Assembly (NCBI RefSeq): GCF_000006565.2
Contig: NC_031472.1
Span: 2,756,493-2,820,492 of the forward strand
From: Toxoplasma gondii ME49
Lineage: Eukaryota; Apicomplexa; Conoidasida; Eucoccidiorida; Sarcocystidae
DNA: 64,000 nt
Direction of reading: 5' to 3'
Shown here: one piece after another, positions 39,301 to 50,168 of the stretch
Layout: the number at the start of each line of letters is the position of its first letter
Numbering within the stretch: position 1 is the stretch's first letter
Position numbers and translations under genes: made by a program
Notes under the pieces: model-generated
What the model saw: only the letters and a program-made list of their open reading frames with translations
Told to the model about the DNA's origin: nothing
Databases searched by the model: none

Positions 39301-42270
39301 TGCAACATTTGCGGCAACTCGGCGGGTGGAGGCCGCGCTCGAGGCTCTCCTCGGCGGAAGGCATCTCGAAGGCGAAGGCAGGCGACGCTGAAAAAAACGG
39401 AAATGGAAGCGCTCGAAGAAACACTGGAGAGAGGCGTCACGCATAGTGGTTGAGTGGGGGCGACAGAGTGAGAGGCTGGCGAAAGTGAAGGGTGAAGGGC
39501 ACCGAGAAAACAACGCGAGGGGAATGGGTTCAGACGCTCCAGAGAGGCACAGCCACAAAAACCGTCAGAAGGCCGAGACAGAAACACAGTCGCTGCAGTC
39601 TCTGTCCCTGCAAGCACGAGAACAGCTGTTCGACACTGAAGCGAAACCTAGGAAGCAGAAACGCAGAAGAACGCGAAGCGAGAGCGAAACAGAAGAGAGG
39701 CCGGAGACGAAAGAAGCACCGAAGAAACGGAGAGGGCCGAGACAAGAAGAGACAAGAGAGCGCAGAACAACTCCAAACGAGGAAACCACAGAGAAAGAAC
39801 AAGGCCGAGGAGCAATCGTTCTCTCTTCCCCTCCCTTGCAGGCACATACTTGCAAAGAAGAGAAAGGCCTTTTTCACGGCCACAAGAAGAGCGACAAGAG
39901 CACCTGCGAGCAGGCGCAGACTTCCAGGAAGCCCCGCGAGGAGGAGAAGGTGGACTTGTCTCCGAGCTCTCAAAATCCATTTTTCTTTCTTTTCTTTCGC
40001 GCGTTTTTCGCCTTCTTCCTCTACATCTCCCAGCGCCTTCAAAACCGTCTCTGACCGCGGCTCCCCTTCTCTGTGGCGCGCATGCAGTCCCCCGTTGTTC
40101 CGTCGATCACTCTCCTCGTCGCAAGGCGCCTCGTCGTCGAAAAATGTCTGAGACCTTTGAGTCAGCTCTCTTCTCCTTGCTCTCCGACCAGGTCGAAAAC
40201 ACCCTCGACAGCACGAACTGCTTTCAGAGACTCCCCTTGCAGAGCTTTCCACGCTGGTTCTATCGAGCTTCAACCAGGTATACCTATCTCTCTCTCTCTC
40301 GCTCTTCAACTCGGTGTCCGTTGCCGCAAAGTCACAGGCCTCTCGTTCGCCCTGTTCCTCTCTCCTCGCCTCTCCTTCGCGCGTGCTGTCTCCGCGCAGA
40401 TCTCCGGATCGGCCGCGAGGCCCTGCAGACCCCACAGCTGTTTCCGGAGAGACGGAGATCACTGTCTCCGTCTGAACAGCTCCGAAAGCAGAAGAGCGAG
40501 CAGGCGCCGCTGCTCCATCCCGCGACGAAGAGTGACGAAGGAGCATGCCGTTTGCCTCGTCGTCTGCGTCTGGCCAGTCGTCCTCTCTGGAGAAAGGAGA
40601 CTCTGTTTCGGAGCAGCTCTTTCTCCATGTCGGCTCTTGCGTCTCTTGAGAAGTCGAGCGCCCTGTGCTCCTCGACAACACAGAAGGCGCGGGAGGAGCC
40701 GAGAGCGCCGGCGGGAGAGGGAGAAAGGGAACAGCTCCAGGATCCGAGAAGAGACACTTCAAGTGACAGAGAGACGCAAGAACTGACACGAGCTGAAGAA
40801 GCAGTGCGAGTCCGTACCGAGAGAGGCCCAGGGTCGTCCTGAAGACAAAAAATCAAAACCGAAAACGTTCTGACGCGCGACTGTGGGTCACCTGCCCAGA
40901 CCTTGTCTTTGACGTCGCAGAAACGACTTGCGAGATCACCAAGTTCACTCCATCGCTGAGAGAGATGCCGCATTCTAACGCGCGCAACAGAGCCTTTGGA
41001 AGGAGAAGTTCGGGTGCCCACCCCAGAGGGCCTTGGCCAGTTCAAGAAGAAAGAACAGTTAAGAAAGGACGAGCACTGAAGGAGGCGAGACAGAGTCACT
41101 CAAACAGACAGAACGACTGAAGAAGAGGCAGTAACTTGGAGACACTTGTGCAGGAAAAGCGACAAGAAAAGGAAGGAAGGGAGACACCCGCAAGAGGCGA
41201 GAGGGGGGGAGAGTGGTGGAGACACGCAGGCACCAGAACAAACAAAAAAAAGGGGAGGAAAGAAGAGGCGAAGGCGACAGAACAAGGAGAGTGAGAAGCG
41301 TCAAAAGCAAGGCGCGAGTTATAACAAGAGAAAACGCGCAGCAGAGCGCTTAAACCACGAGCAGGAACGAAAGGACTGGACATCGAAACCTTGCATGGAA
41401 AAGAACGAGCAAGAAACAGCTTCTGTTTCGAGTGCATTTTAGAGAAAAAACGACTTCTTACCACCTGAAGAAAATGCAAGTGCATACGGTGTAGCACGAG
41501 AAGAAGATGGTCGCCTGAGCCTGCAAAAGAAGACAAAACGCCCTCGAGGACCTCATTCAAATGCAGCTTTTCTCAGACTCTCAGAGAGAGCTTTAAACAC
41601 CACAGAGCTCTAACGATGGTCCACGGCCTGTTTCTATGTTCCCTCGAAAACCACAGACAAGCCAAACATCAGCAGCTCTGGATGACGGGTGCGAAGGTCT
41701 TCGGATCGACTCTTCCTTCGTCTTTCTGCTTGCTGAAGAGAACTGACCTGTTTACCCTTTCCCTTCTATTCCTCACTCCTATGAATCTCTTTCTCTTCTG
41801 CCGTTCGTGACATCAAAAAGCCTCTCATTCGTTCCTCTGTCTCCTTCTCTCCTGTCCCTGTTAGAGACAGAAGCAGGAGCCCCGCGACCACAGCAGCCGG
41901 CACAGAAAAAGAAAGCGAGCATTCTGCGAGGGTCGCCGTCTCCCTCTTCACACAGCGAACTGACGAGTGACTTCCGGCTCGCCTCTGAACACAAAACCTC
42001 GGGAGGCGGATGTCGAAACGCAGACAGCTTCGTCTCGTCTGAATCGACCAGAGGCCTCCTCCCCCTCCCCCCCCCCGAGGCTCTCCACACCGCGGTGACT
42101 TGTCTGTGCGCTTCTCTCCGTCAAAGCCAGACTCTTCACAAAGTGAAGCAGCTGTCTCCCCAGAGACTTACAATGCATGCGCAGACAATGCCGCCGACGT
42201 CTCGGTTGAACCAAACTGTCCCGCCGACCACAGGTGTACCCTGAGGATGAGGCTGGAAGGACAACTCCAT
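36308..42270 (-). CDS. DHHC-type protein S-acyltransferase (palmitoyltransferase), 8 exons, 853 aa
   Basis: Exons: 42270-42172, 41520-41462, 40838-39850, 39387-39232, 38697-37658, 37294-37259 (36 bp), 36795-36708, 36402-36308; phases agree throughout. The enzyme attaches fatty acyl groups to cysteines of membrane-associated proteins. TM1 is about residues 24-50 and TM2 about 57-80, followed by the family motif SDPGAVP. The Cys-rich domain has [15 protein letters not shown]...CQRC and D432-H433-H434-C435, then [13 protein letters not shown]3 starts KFFLLFLVY and TM4 [10 protein letters not shown], followed by TGIE (822-825), the TTxE-type motif. The tail is short ([10 protein letters not shown]). 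Two large inserts explain the unusual length: about 300 residues after TM2 (with an extra hydrophobic stretch near its end) and about 300 Glu/Lys/Arg-rich residues between TM3 and TM4. The start MELSFQPH and the last exon are the least certain parts. Family members in T. gondii number about 18; I cannot say which one this is. Confidence 0.9.
38781..38840. repeat. (CT)n and (CTAT)n microsatellite in a DHHC-gene intron
   Basis: A run of ctctct passing into repeated ctat/ctac units, in the intron that separates the DHHC codon halves. Confidence 0.85.
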
Positions 42271-43525
42271 TCTCTGGATGTGAAATTGAAAAAAGTCTCT
42301 GAAAAAGCATAGCCGGCTGGAAGACCCTCGCGGCGACGCCTCTCCTCTGTGATCTGTCTTCAAGTTCCTCTCTCCCTCATTGTGCCTCGAACGTGTGTCG
42401 AATGCCCTTGTTCTCTCCTTCCTTCTTGTTCTCTCTTTTCTTCTTGTTCTCTCCTTCCTTCTTGTTCTCTCTTTTCTTCTTGTTCTCTCTTTCCTTCCTG
42501 TTCTCGCCTTTCTTCCTGTTCTCGCCTTTCTTCTTGTTCTCCTCTTCTCTTGGTTCCTGCTCTACGGTTCCTGTTCTCCTCGTCTCGCTATTCCTTCTCC
42601 CCCCCCCCGGTGCTTCCTTCGGCTCTTCTCTCCTCGTTCCTTGGCTCTCCTTGTCTCCTTCTCTTCTTCTCTCCTCCTGCTGTCTACCGCCTACTGCTTC
42701 TTTCCGGCCTCGGTCTCTCTTCTTTCAGGTGCGAAGAGACGCCGCAGCGAGCAACATGCAGGCGCGAAGATAGTGGCAAACGCTGCGTTGGGCTCTCCTC
42801 CTTCTGTCTAGTCCCCCGTTCAGTCTGAAAAGTCAGAAAGCTCCCCGCCTGCGAAAGCAACGACTGCTTTCTGCTTTCGCTGCGAAGAAGAGGCGGCTCT
42901 GAAAAGGACAAAGACGACGAGGGGGGCGGCTTGAGGTCGTCTCCACGTGGACTCTCGCATGAGGATTGAGATCGCCCTCGGCTGACGCGCCGCTGGCTTG
43001 TAGACTCGCAGAGACAGAAAACAACGAAAATGTGCAGAGACGAGAGAAAAGAGGAGGGAACAGAGACAGACAAAGAGAGAGAGAAGACACAGGCGGTCCT
43101 CTCTCCGCGTAGGCCTCGCGCGAGCCTCGTTACCTCTTCTCCGCTTTGTCCCCCTATGTGAGGAATAAATCGAAGTTTTTCATCTCCTCTGAAAGGCTTC
43201 AGGCAGAAACAACGAAAACCGGAAGGATTCTGGTGTTTTCCCGTGACGCTGAGAATCACGAGAGTGTATCTGGCGACGCTAGTTCAACTTTTCGCGCAAA
43301 AAAGCTACGCGAGAGGAAACAGAAGACACACACTCGACGAGACGAGACTAGCCGACGAAGCAAACGAGATAAAAAACGCGTCGTTTTTTAGAGTGCTTTG
43401 TTCTGCGCCCTTCCTCGATTTCTGGCCATTTTCGCGTCTTTCCTCTTCATCTTCCTTCGCTCTTTCTTTCGCCTTCAACGACTCTTCCACCTCGTCTTTC
43501 TCTTGTGGCACACCCGACAAAAAGC
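42271..43525. promoter_or_regulatory. Divergent spacer and probable shared promoter region of the DHHC and SET genes
   Basis: The two coding regions start 1.26 kb apart in opposite directions. The spacer holds a pyrimidine-rich repeat (42412-42545) and one AGAGACG at 42735-42741, matching the WGAGACG element reported in T. gondii promoters. Untranslated 5' exons of either gene may lie here. No TATA-type signal is obvious. Confidence 0.4.
42412..42545. repeat. Degenerate ~18-bp polypyrimidine tandem repeat
   Basis: About seven units built on ttcttgttctct with ctcctt, cttttc or cctttc spacers, strictly pyrimidine apart from a single G per unit. It lies just upstream of the DHHC start on one side and about 1 kb upstream of the SET start on the other. 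Confidence 0.8.
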
Positions 43526-46500
43526 ATGTGCGTCGCCCGGGGCAGAGACGAAGCAAGGCGGGAGCCTCCAGGCGGCTCGGTTCTTCTCAAGTTGCTGGAG
43601 AAGGAGAACGAGAGAAGCGCTCTTCTTTCTGACCAGGCTTGTGCTTTAAAGTCTTCAGATTCAATGCACTCCTCTCCGTCTACGTCTGGCGCCCGCGCTT
43701 CTTCGTTGTCTTCAACTTCTTCGTCTTCAACTTCTGCTTATTCGTCTTCTTCTCCTTCTCCTTCTCTTCCCTGTCTTTCTCCGCCTTCTTCTCCTTCTGC
43801 TACCGCTCCGCCTCCCTCTCCTTCGTCTTCTCCTTCAACTTCGTTTTCTCCACTCTCCGTCTCACTTCCCCGTTCTGTGCCAGACAGAGTCACAGGGTCG
43901 TTTTACGCCGCGTCTGTTCTCTTCGTCGCGCCATCTCTCATTCCGGGCACTGGCCAAGGTCTCTTTACTTCTCAACGTAAGTCTGTTCCATGCGTTTTCC
44001 CCTCCTCTTCCTCTGTCTATCTCGAGCGCCCCCGCGTCCAGCGTCGCTCTCTCCATTTCCAGATTTCCGGCTCTCTTCTCGCTCCCTTAACCTCCGCCTG
44101 CGGCTGGAGACAGATCGCCTTCTCCCCGTCTATGCAGGCGATGCCCTTCCTCTCTTTGCCCTGCAGGCCTTCCGAAAGACTCCTGGCTGTGCGAGTATTT
44201 GGGGACGCGTCTGAGCCTTCGGTGAGGCACCTTCTTGACTGGTTGATTCGAAAAAAGGGCAAGGAGCCTTGCTCTACGACTTCGACCCAAAGCCATGGTC
44301 AATTTGCGAGTGGAGGAACACAAATTCTTTTGCAGGAATCTGCAGTTTTGTGGCTTTCACTGTCGCGACGCGGGGGTACCTGCCGGAACTCTGTGACGCA
44401 TTTTATCTATCGGCGCATGCGCGTTCTCTTTTCCAATCTCGATGCTACTCCAGCGTTCCTCTTCTCGTCCTTCACGTCTGGAGTTTTGCCTGACTCTGTG
44501 TCTTCTTTGTTCCCTTCTTCCTTCGCTTCTGTGTCTTCTTCTTTCTCTTCTTCCTTCGCTTCTGTGTCTTCTTTGTTCTCTTCTTCCTTCGCTTCTGTGT
44601 CTTCTTTGTTCTCTTCCTCCTTCGCTTCTGTGTCTTCTTCTTTCTCTTCTTCCTTCGCTTCTGTGTCTTCTTTGTTCTCTTCCTCCTTCGCTTCTGTGTC
44701 TTCTCTGTTCCCTTCTTCCTTCGCTTCTGTGTCTTCTTTGTTCCCTTCTTCCTTCGCTTCTGTGTCTTCTTCTTTCTCTTCTTCCTTCGCTTCTGTGTCT
44801 TCTTTGTTCTCTTCCTGCTTCGCTTCTGTGTCTTCTTTGTTCTCTTCCTCCTTCGCTTCTGTGTCTTCTTCTTTCTCTTCTTCCTTCGCTTCTGTGTCTT
44901 CTTCTTTCTCTTCCTCCTTCGCTTCTGTGTCTTCTTCTTTTTCTTCTTCCTTCGCTTCTGTGTCTTCTTTGTTCTCTTCTTCCTTCGCTTCTGTGTCTTC
45001 TTTGTTCCCTTCTTCCTTCGCTTCTGTGTCTTCTTCTTTCTCTTCTTCCTTCGCTTCTGTGTCTTCTTTGTTCTCTTCTTCCTTCGCTTCTGTGTCTTCT
45101 TTGTTCTCTTCCTCCTTCGCTTCTGTGTCTTCTTCTTTCTCTTCTTCCTTCGCTTCTGTGTCTTCTTTGTTCTCTTCCTCCTTCGCTTCTGTGTCTTCTC
45201 TGTTCCCTTCTTCCTTCGCTTCTGTGTCTTCTTTGTTCCCTTCTTCCTTCGCTTCTGTGCCTTCTTCTTTCTCTTCCTCCTTCGCTTCTGTGTCTTCTTT
45301 GTTCTCTTCCTCCTTCGCTTCTGTGTCTTCTTCTTTCTCTTCTTCCTTCGCTTCTGTGTCTTCTCTGTTCTCTTCCTCCTTCGCTTCTGTGTCTTCTTCT
45401 TTCTCTTCTTCCTTCGCTTCTGTGTCTTCTCTGTTCTCTTCCTCCTTCGCTTCTGTGTCTTCTTTGTTCTCTTCTTCCTTCGCTTCTGTGTCTTCTTTTT
45501 TCTCTTCTTCCTTCGCTTCTGTGCCTTCTTCTTTCTCTTCCTCCTTCGCTTCTGTGTCTTCTTCTTTCTCTTCTTCCTTCGCTTCTGTGTCTTCTTCTGT
45601 TCTCTTCCTCCTTCGCTTCTGTGTCTTCTTCTTTCTCTTCTTCCTTCGCTTCTGTGTCTTCTTTGTTCTCTTCTTCCTTCGCTTCTGTGTCTTCTTCTTT
45701 CTCTTCCTCCTTCGCTTCTGTGTCTTCTTTGTTCTCTTCCTCCTTCGCTTCTGTGTCTTCTTCTTTCTCTTCTTCCTTCGCTTCTGTGTCTTCTTCTTTC
45801 TCTTCTTCCTTCGCTTCTGTGTCTTCTTTGTTCTCTTCTTCCTTCGCTTCTGTGTCTTCTTTGTTCTCTTCCTCCTTCGCTTCTGTGTCTTCTTCTTTCT
45901 CTTCTTCCTTCGCTTCTGTGTCTTCTTTGTTCTCTTCCTCCTTCGCTTCTGTGTCTTCTCTGTTCTCTTCCTCCTTCGCTTCTGTGTCTTCTTTGTTCTC
46001 TTCTTCCTTCGCTTCTGTGTCTTCTTTGTTCTCTTCCTGCTTCGCTTCTGTGTCTTCTTTGTTCTCTTCCTCCTTCGCTTCTGTGTCTTCTTTGTTCCCT
46101 TCTTCCTTCGCTTCTGTGCCTTCTTCTTTCTCTTCTTCCTTCGCTTCTGTGTCTTCTTTGTTCTCTTCCTCCTTCGCTTCTGTGTCTTCTTTGTTCTCTT
46201 CTTCCTTCGCTTCTGTGTCTTCTTTGTTCTCTTCTTCCTTCGCTTCTGTGTCTTCTTCTTTCTCTTCTTCCTTCGCTTCTGTGTCTTCTTCTTTCTCTTC
46301 TTCCTTCGCTTCTGTGTCTTCTTCTTTTTCTTCTTCCTTCGCTTCTGTGTCTTCTTTGTTCTCTTCTTCCTTCGCTTCTGTGTCTTCTCTGTTCTCTTCC
46401 TCCTTCGCTTCTGTGTCTTCTCTGTTCTCTTCTTCCTTCGCTTCTGTGTCTTCTTTGTTCTCTTCTTCCTTCGCTTCTGTGCCTTCTTCTTTCTCTTCTT

Positions 46501-48808
46501 CCTTCGCTTCTGTGTCTTCTTTGTTCTCGTCGTTGTCTCTTGCGTTCGTTCGCTCCATCTCCTTTGCTTCTTCTTCGTCTTCTGTCCGTGATCTCTTCCC
46601 TTTCTCCGCGTCTCCGCGGTTGAACGTTGGTGCGTCTTCTTTCTCTTCTGGATTTTGTCTTGGGTCTTTGGGCTGCTTCCTCGCCTTGTGTCTCGACTCG
46701 AGTTGCGTTGCCGGTTCGCTGTGCTCTCTCCTTGGCTTTCTCCGCGTCTCAGACAGATCCTGCGGGAGCAAAACAGAGCCTACGTGATATGCGCAGGGAC
46801 GCTGAACGCGCATATCGATGCCCGCTTGCATCCCGAGGTAAGCAGAGATACTGTTTCCGAGTTTTCCAGGCTGCTTGCGCTCAGGCGAAGTTCAGACACT
46901 GCTAGGAGCCGTCGCCATATGCAGATGCAACCTGCCGTAGCAACGCTTCTGCCAGGAAGGTGACGCAGGCCAGCTAAGGGAAGGAGCTTGGTGGAGCAGA
47001 TGGGAGATGGACAGGCTGACGGAGACACCCGAGGCGCTGCCAGACAGACGAGAGAGCAGCTGCAGAAAGGGGAAGAGTTTTCCAGAGTACACAAGACACT
47101 GACGGCGGAACGCGAGGCAGGACAGAGTGCATGGGTGGTACCAAGAAAACACTGAAAACGGATCCGAGCTGGACGTTTTCCCTTCTGTCTCTGGTACTTC
47201 GGCCGAAGCAAACGCTTTCTGTTGTGCTTTTCTTCCACCCAAAGTTTCTCAGCTCTCTGAAAAGAGCGCAGCAGGAGTGGACGACAGTCGCCGATAACGA
47301 CGTCTGTTCTTGGTCAAAGGGACAGCGGCTGACCTGCGGTTTTGGCGATGCATGCATGCGAAAACGCGCTGGAAGTCTTCTGCTGCCTTTGCCCAGGTCC
47401 TGGCGCGGTACATCAACGACAATGCCAAGAAAGAGAAGCTGAACGCGCGGTTCGTTAAAGACAAGGAACGGAGGTGAACAACTCAGCGCTCAGACGCACG
47501 ACGCTGCCTGTCTTTCCCTTCGAAACCTTCACCGTCTTCTCTCTCTTCGTCTGGATTTTCTTCTTCTCTCTCTCCCTCTTCCTCTCGCTCGTTCTCTGCC
47601 CTCGGCTCGGGTCCCCTCCGTGTCTGCCGCTCAACCGTTTCTTCTGTGAATCTCTCTAAAATACAACAGTTGAAAGCGTTGGCCTCCCCATGTTCGACGA
47701 CACAGCGAGGACCGCCTCAAGTAGATGGGCATGACCTGTCTGCATCAGTCGATAAGTTATGGCTACGTCTCCGGCTTTCTTTGGAGGCCATTGCAGCGTC
47801 TCTGCACCCTCGAGAAGCGGCTCTCAAGCCGTCGTTTTTCGAGCGAACGCGATGTCCTCTGCCTCATGCCATTAGTGAATGCTCCACATGTCGCCTCACG
47901 CTGGCAGTCGTGAGCGGCTTGCGTGTGTCTCTTTCCTCTCTGCCCCGCAGTTTCTTCCGACTGTTTCTCGCTCTGTTCTTCGTTCGCTTCAGACGCGTCT
48001 TCGTTCAAGCTCTTCGGGACCTCGAAGCTGGCGAGGAGATCTACGCCTCCTACGGCGAGGTGAGACGCGCCACCGCACAGGACGAAGAGACAGAGGAAAC
48101 AGGGAGGAGGAGAAGAGAGGAGAAGAAAAAGGAGAAAAAGGAGAGAAAGGAGAGAAAGGAGAGAAAGAGGGAGGAACGCAGAGAGAGAAGAAGGAACGCA
48201 AAGAAGAGAAGATGAGAAGAGAGAGGAGAGGAGGGCGAGGAAGAGACACGGAGAGAAGGGAGAAAAGAAGACTGAGGAGGCCGAAGGAAAGAGGAAGAGG
48301 GAGAGAAGAAGAGATGAGAGTTGGGGAGGAAACGAGAGAAAGCGAGGAAAGGAAAGAGAGTTACGGTGAAGCGACTGTGCAGCAGGGATGCTCTTCGTTC
48401 TTTCTGGCGAGGGAAGAAGAAGCAGAGAGAAATGGAAAGGAGGCAAGGAATTTGGCAGAAAATAAGAGTGTCGATGTTTTCCGTTGTTTCCTGCGTCACG
48501 CTTCGCCGTCTCTGGCTGCCTCGCTCTCGCTTTTTCTCTCATCCCTCTTTCCTCTTGCTCTTTTGATCTCTTTTTCTTTCTTGATCTCTCTCGCTCTGTC
48601 GCTCCTGTTTCCAAAGGGATACTGGAGAAATCGGCCGTTCTTCGCTAGCGGTGACGGGAGCAAGCAGCTGTTGCCTGGCGAGGCGCTTGAAGAAGAAGAC
48701 GAGGAACGAAAAGGGAGATCTTTCGAATCTTCGAAGGAGGAAAAGCCGGAAAGAGAGGGAGCACTTGGAGGACGAGAGACGCAGAGAGAGCAAGGCGAGG
48801 AAAAGTGA
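43526..48808 (+). CDS. SET-domain protein, putative lysine methyltransferase (6 exons, 308 aa)
   Basis: Exons 43526-43976, 44167-44221, 46753-46837, 47397-47473, 47993-48059 and 48617-48808 join in phase. Residues 1 to about 120 are a Ser/Pro-rich low-complexity head. The SET domain then runs across all exons: LIPGTGQGLFTSQ, LPKDSWLCEYLGTRLSLR, RAYVICAGTLNAHIDA, VLARYINDNAKKEKLNARF, ALRDLEAGEEIYASYGE and GYWRNRPF. The order matches the family: GxG cofactor loop, ExxGT turn, IDA, the (R)YIN position where NHS is usual, and GEEI...YG. A Glu/Lys/Arg-rich tail of about 50 residues ends the protein, with no post-SET cysteine cluster. Substrate and location are unknown. The ATG at 43526 is the first in the open frame; the last acceptor (CCAAAG) is weak. 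The second intron (44222-46752) carries a long minisatellite. Confidence 0.85.
44490..46536. repeat. 33-bp minisatellite, about 62 units, inside a SET-gene intron
   Basis: The repeat core is cttcgcttctgtgtcttct followed by a variable tttgttctcttcttc-type end. The period is 33 bp; one unit near 45595 is 34 bp and shifts the frame. Because 33 is a multiple of three and the unit lacks stops, three long frames stay open: plus-strand ones that read Ser/Phe/Val-rich and then Leu/Phe/Cys-rich, and a minus-strand one that reads EEENKEDTEAK and then RRHRSEG-type repeats. The SET domain is interrupted cleanly here by a good donor (44222) and acceptor (before 46753), so I treat the array as intronic. 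Confidence 0.9.
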
Positions 48809-50090
48809 AGCATGAGGAAAGAACACAAGAGGTCGGAGCAGAGGAACCAGAGCTAGCAGCCGAGGAGGGCGGCGAGGAGACGAGGGGACCTTGTTTCTTG
48901 AAAGAGCATAGAACAGCACGAGGACAGGACCTGAGAAGGAGGAACGTCTTTTCCATTCACGGTTGTGTTGAGGACGCTCATTCTTTTCAACGCTTCGCTA
49001 TCCTTTTTCTGTCTCGAGGCGAAACGCGCTTTGGTTTTGATGACGAGACGCGCCTTGGTCAGGCTGTTTCTCTCTGCGCTTTCGTTCAATTTCTTTTACT
49101 GCTGTCTCTCGTCCTTGTCTCTCGTTCGGTTTCCACACGAGTTTCGTCGAACGTTCTTTCTTCCCCGGTTGTATCGCTTTCCGTTTCTCTTTCCTTTTCT
49201 CTATCATGTTTTTCTCCTTCGTTTTTGAATCAGGAGTCGCAGGTGCTCGAACATCATGACTCTACGACTTTTTTGCGTCGTACGCGCGTCCCTGATTCCT
49301 CCCTCATCTCCTTTCCGGATGGTCGCTGCCTGCCCTGTTGTTCCTCTTTCCTCTTCTCCAGTGTTTCGCTGCCCTCTCACCCTCCCGCGTTTCTTTTGCT
49401 TTTTTCTGCCTCGCCTCCTCTCGCCTTTCCTCGGGAGACGGATAGAGCAAGAGACAGACTGCATCTGCGCTTCGCAGCCAGCTGCCCGAATATACGGCCA
49501 TTCCTCGTTGTACTCCAGCACTGCTTAGAACCTTCGCCCCCAGACCATGTGTGACTCTCAGACAAGCCACAGGGATACCTGCGAAGAGCATGCGGCGTCG
49601 CAGCTTCTTGCCCGGTTCACAACTTTGCATGCGCTGCTGAGTCTTTCAAATGATCTGCGTCAGAAGTGCCTCCAGAAAAAGCTTACAATTAATGGCTTCT
49701 CAGAGACGGCTACTCCCAGGACGACGACTACGAAATGAGATGGAAGTTGGATCTGGGCAACTCAACGACACTCAAGACCTCAGCCAGAGGTCCACCTCGT
49801 AGTACAGAACGCCTCTGTGCAAGTAGAAGAGTCGCAGGAGGTTCTCGCGGTGTTTTTTAGTTAGTCCGGTGGAACAGAGAAATGTTTCTTGTCTCATCTG
49901 CAGGAGGCTCGCAGCTAAGAAGACGCCACGAACATCACAAGCTTTTCTACTTGTCGAGGAGCGAAGAGATGGCAAAGTACTGCTGGCGGATCATCGATGT
50001 GAAGAATATATTGGCTCCCTGAATTTCAACACACTACATGCATTCTTTCGTATCTTGCAGGCAGACATGTATGCGCTGGCGTGTATACAG

Positions 50091-50166
50091 GCATACACAC
50101 AAACATACATGTATACAAACATACGCACACACAATACATACATACGTACATACATACATACATAGG
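50091..50166. repeat. (CATA)n / (TACA)n microsatellite
   Basis: Repeated cata and taca units directly abutting the left arm of the inverted repeat. Confidence 0.85.
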
Positions 50167-50168
50167 TG

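Noticed and set aside
40900..40990. Extra exon between TM1 and TM2 of the DHHC gene (frame with [20 protein letters not shown])
   Set aside because: It has a fair donor, but including it breaks the reading phase into the TM2 exon.
44490..46536. CRISPR-like array
   Set aside because: Units abut with no unique spacers, the period is 33 bp with graded variants, and the genome is eukaryotic.
43977..46591. Read-through of SET exon 1 into a 1028-codon frame
   Set aside because: A strong donor (CAAC|GTAAGT) at 43977 followed by the exon encoding LPKDSWLCEYLGT restores the SET domain. The read-through gives only repeats.
44442..46787. Plus-strand 781-codon Leu/Ser-rich frame
   Set aside because: Third open frame of the same minisatellite; no start context, no domain.
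44357..46831. Minus-strand 824-codon frame with EEENKEDTEAK and RRHRSEG repeats
   Set aside because: It exists because a stop-free 33-bp unit is repeated, and it overlaps the SET-gene intron and exon 3 on the opposite strand. The plus-strand SET exons join in phase across it. No independent domain supports it.
48805..49554. Plus-strand 249-codon frame downstream of the SET gene
   Set aside because: Begins at the SET stop region, hydrophobic low-complexity reading of pyrimidine-rich sequence, no domain.
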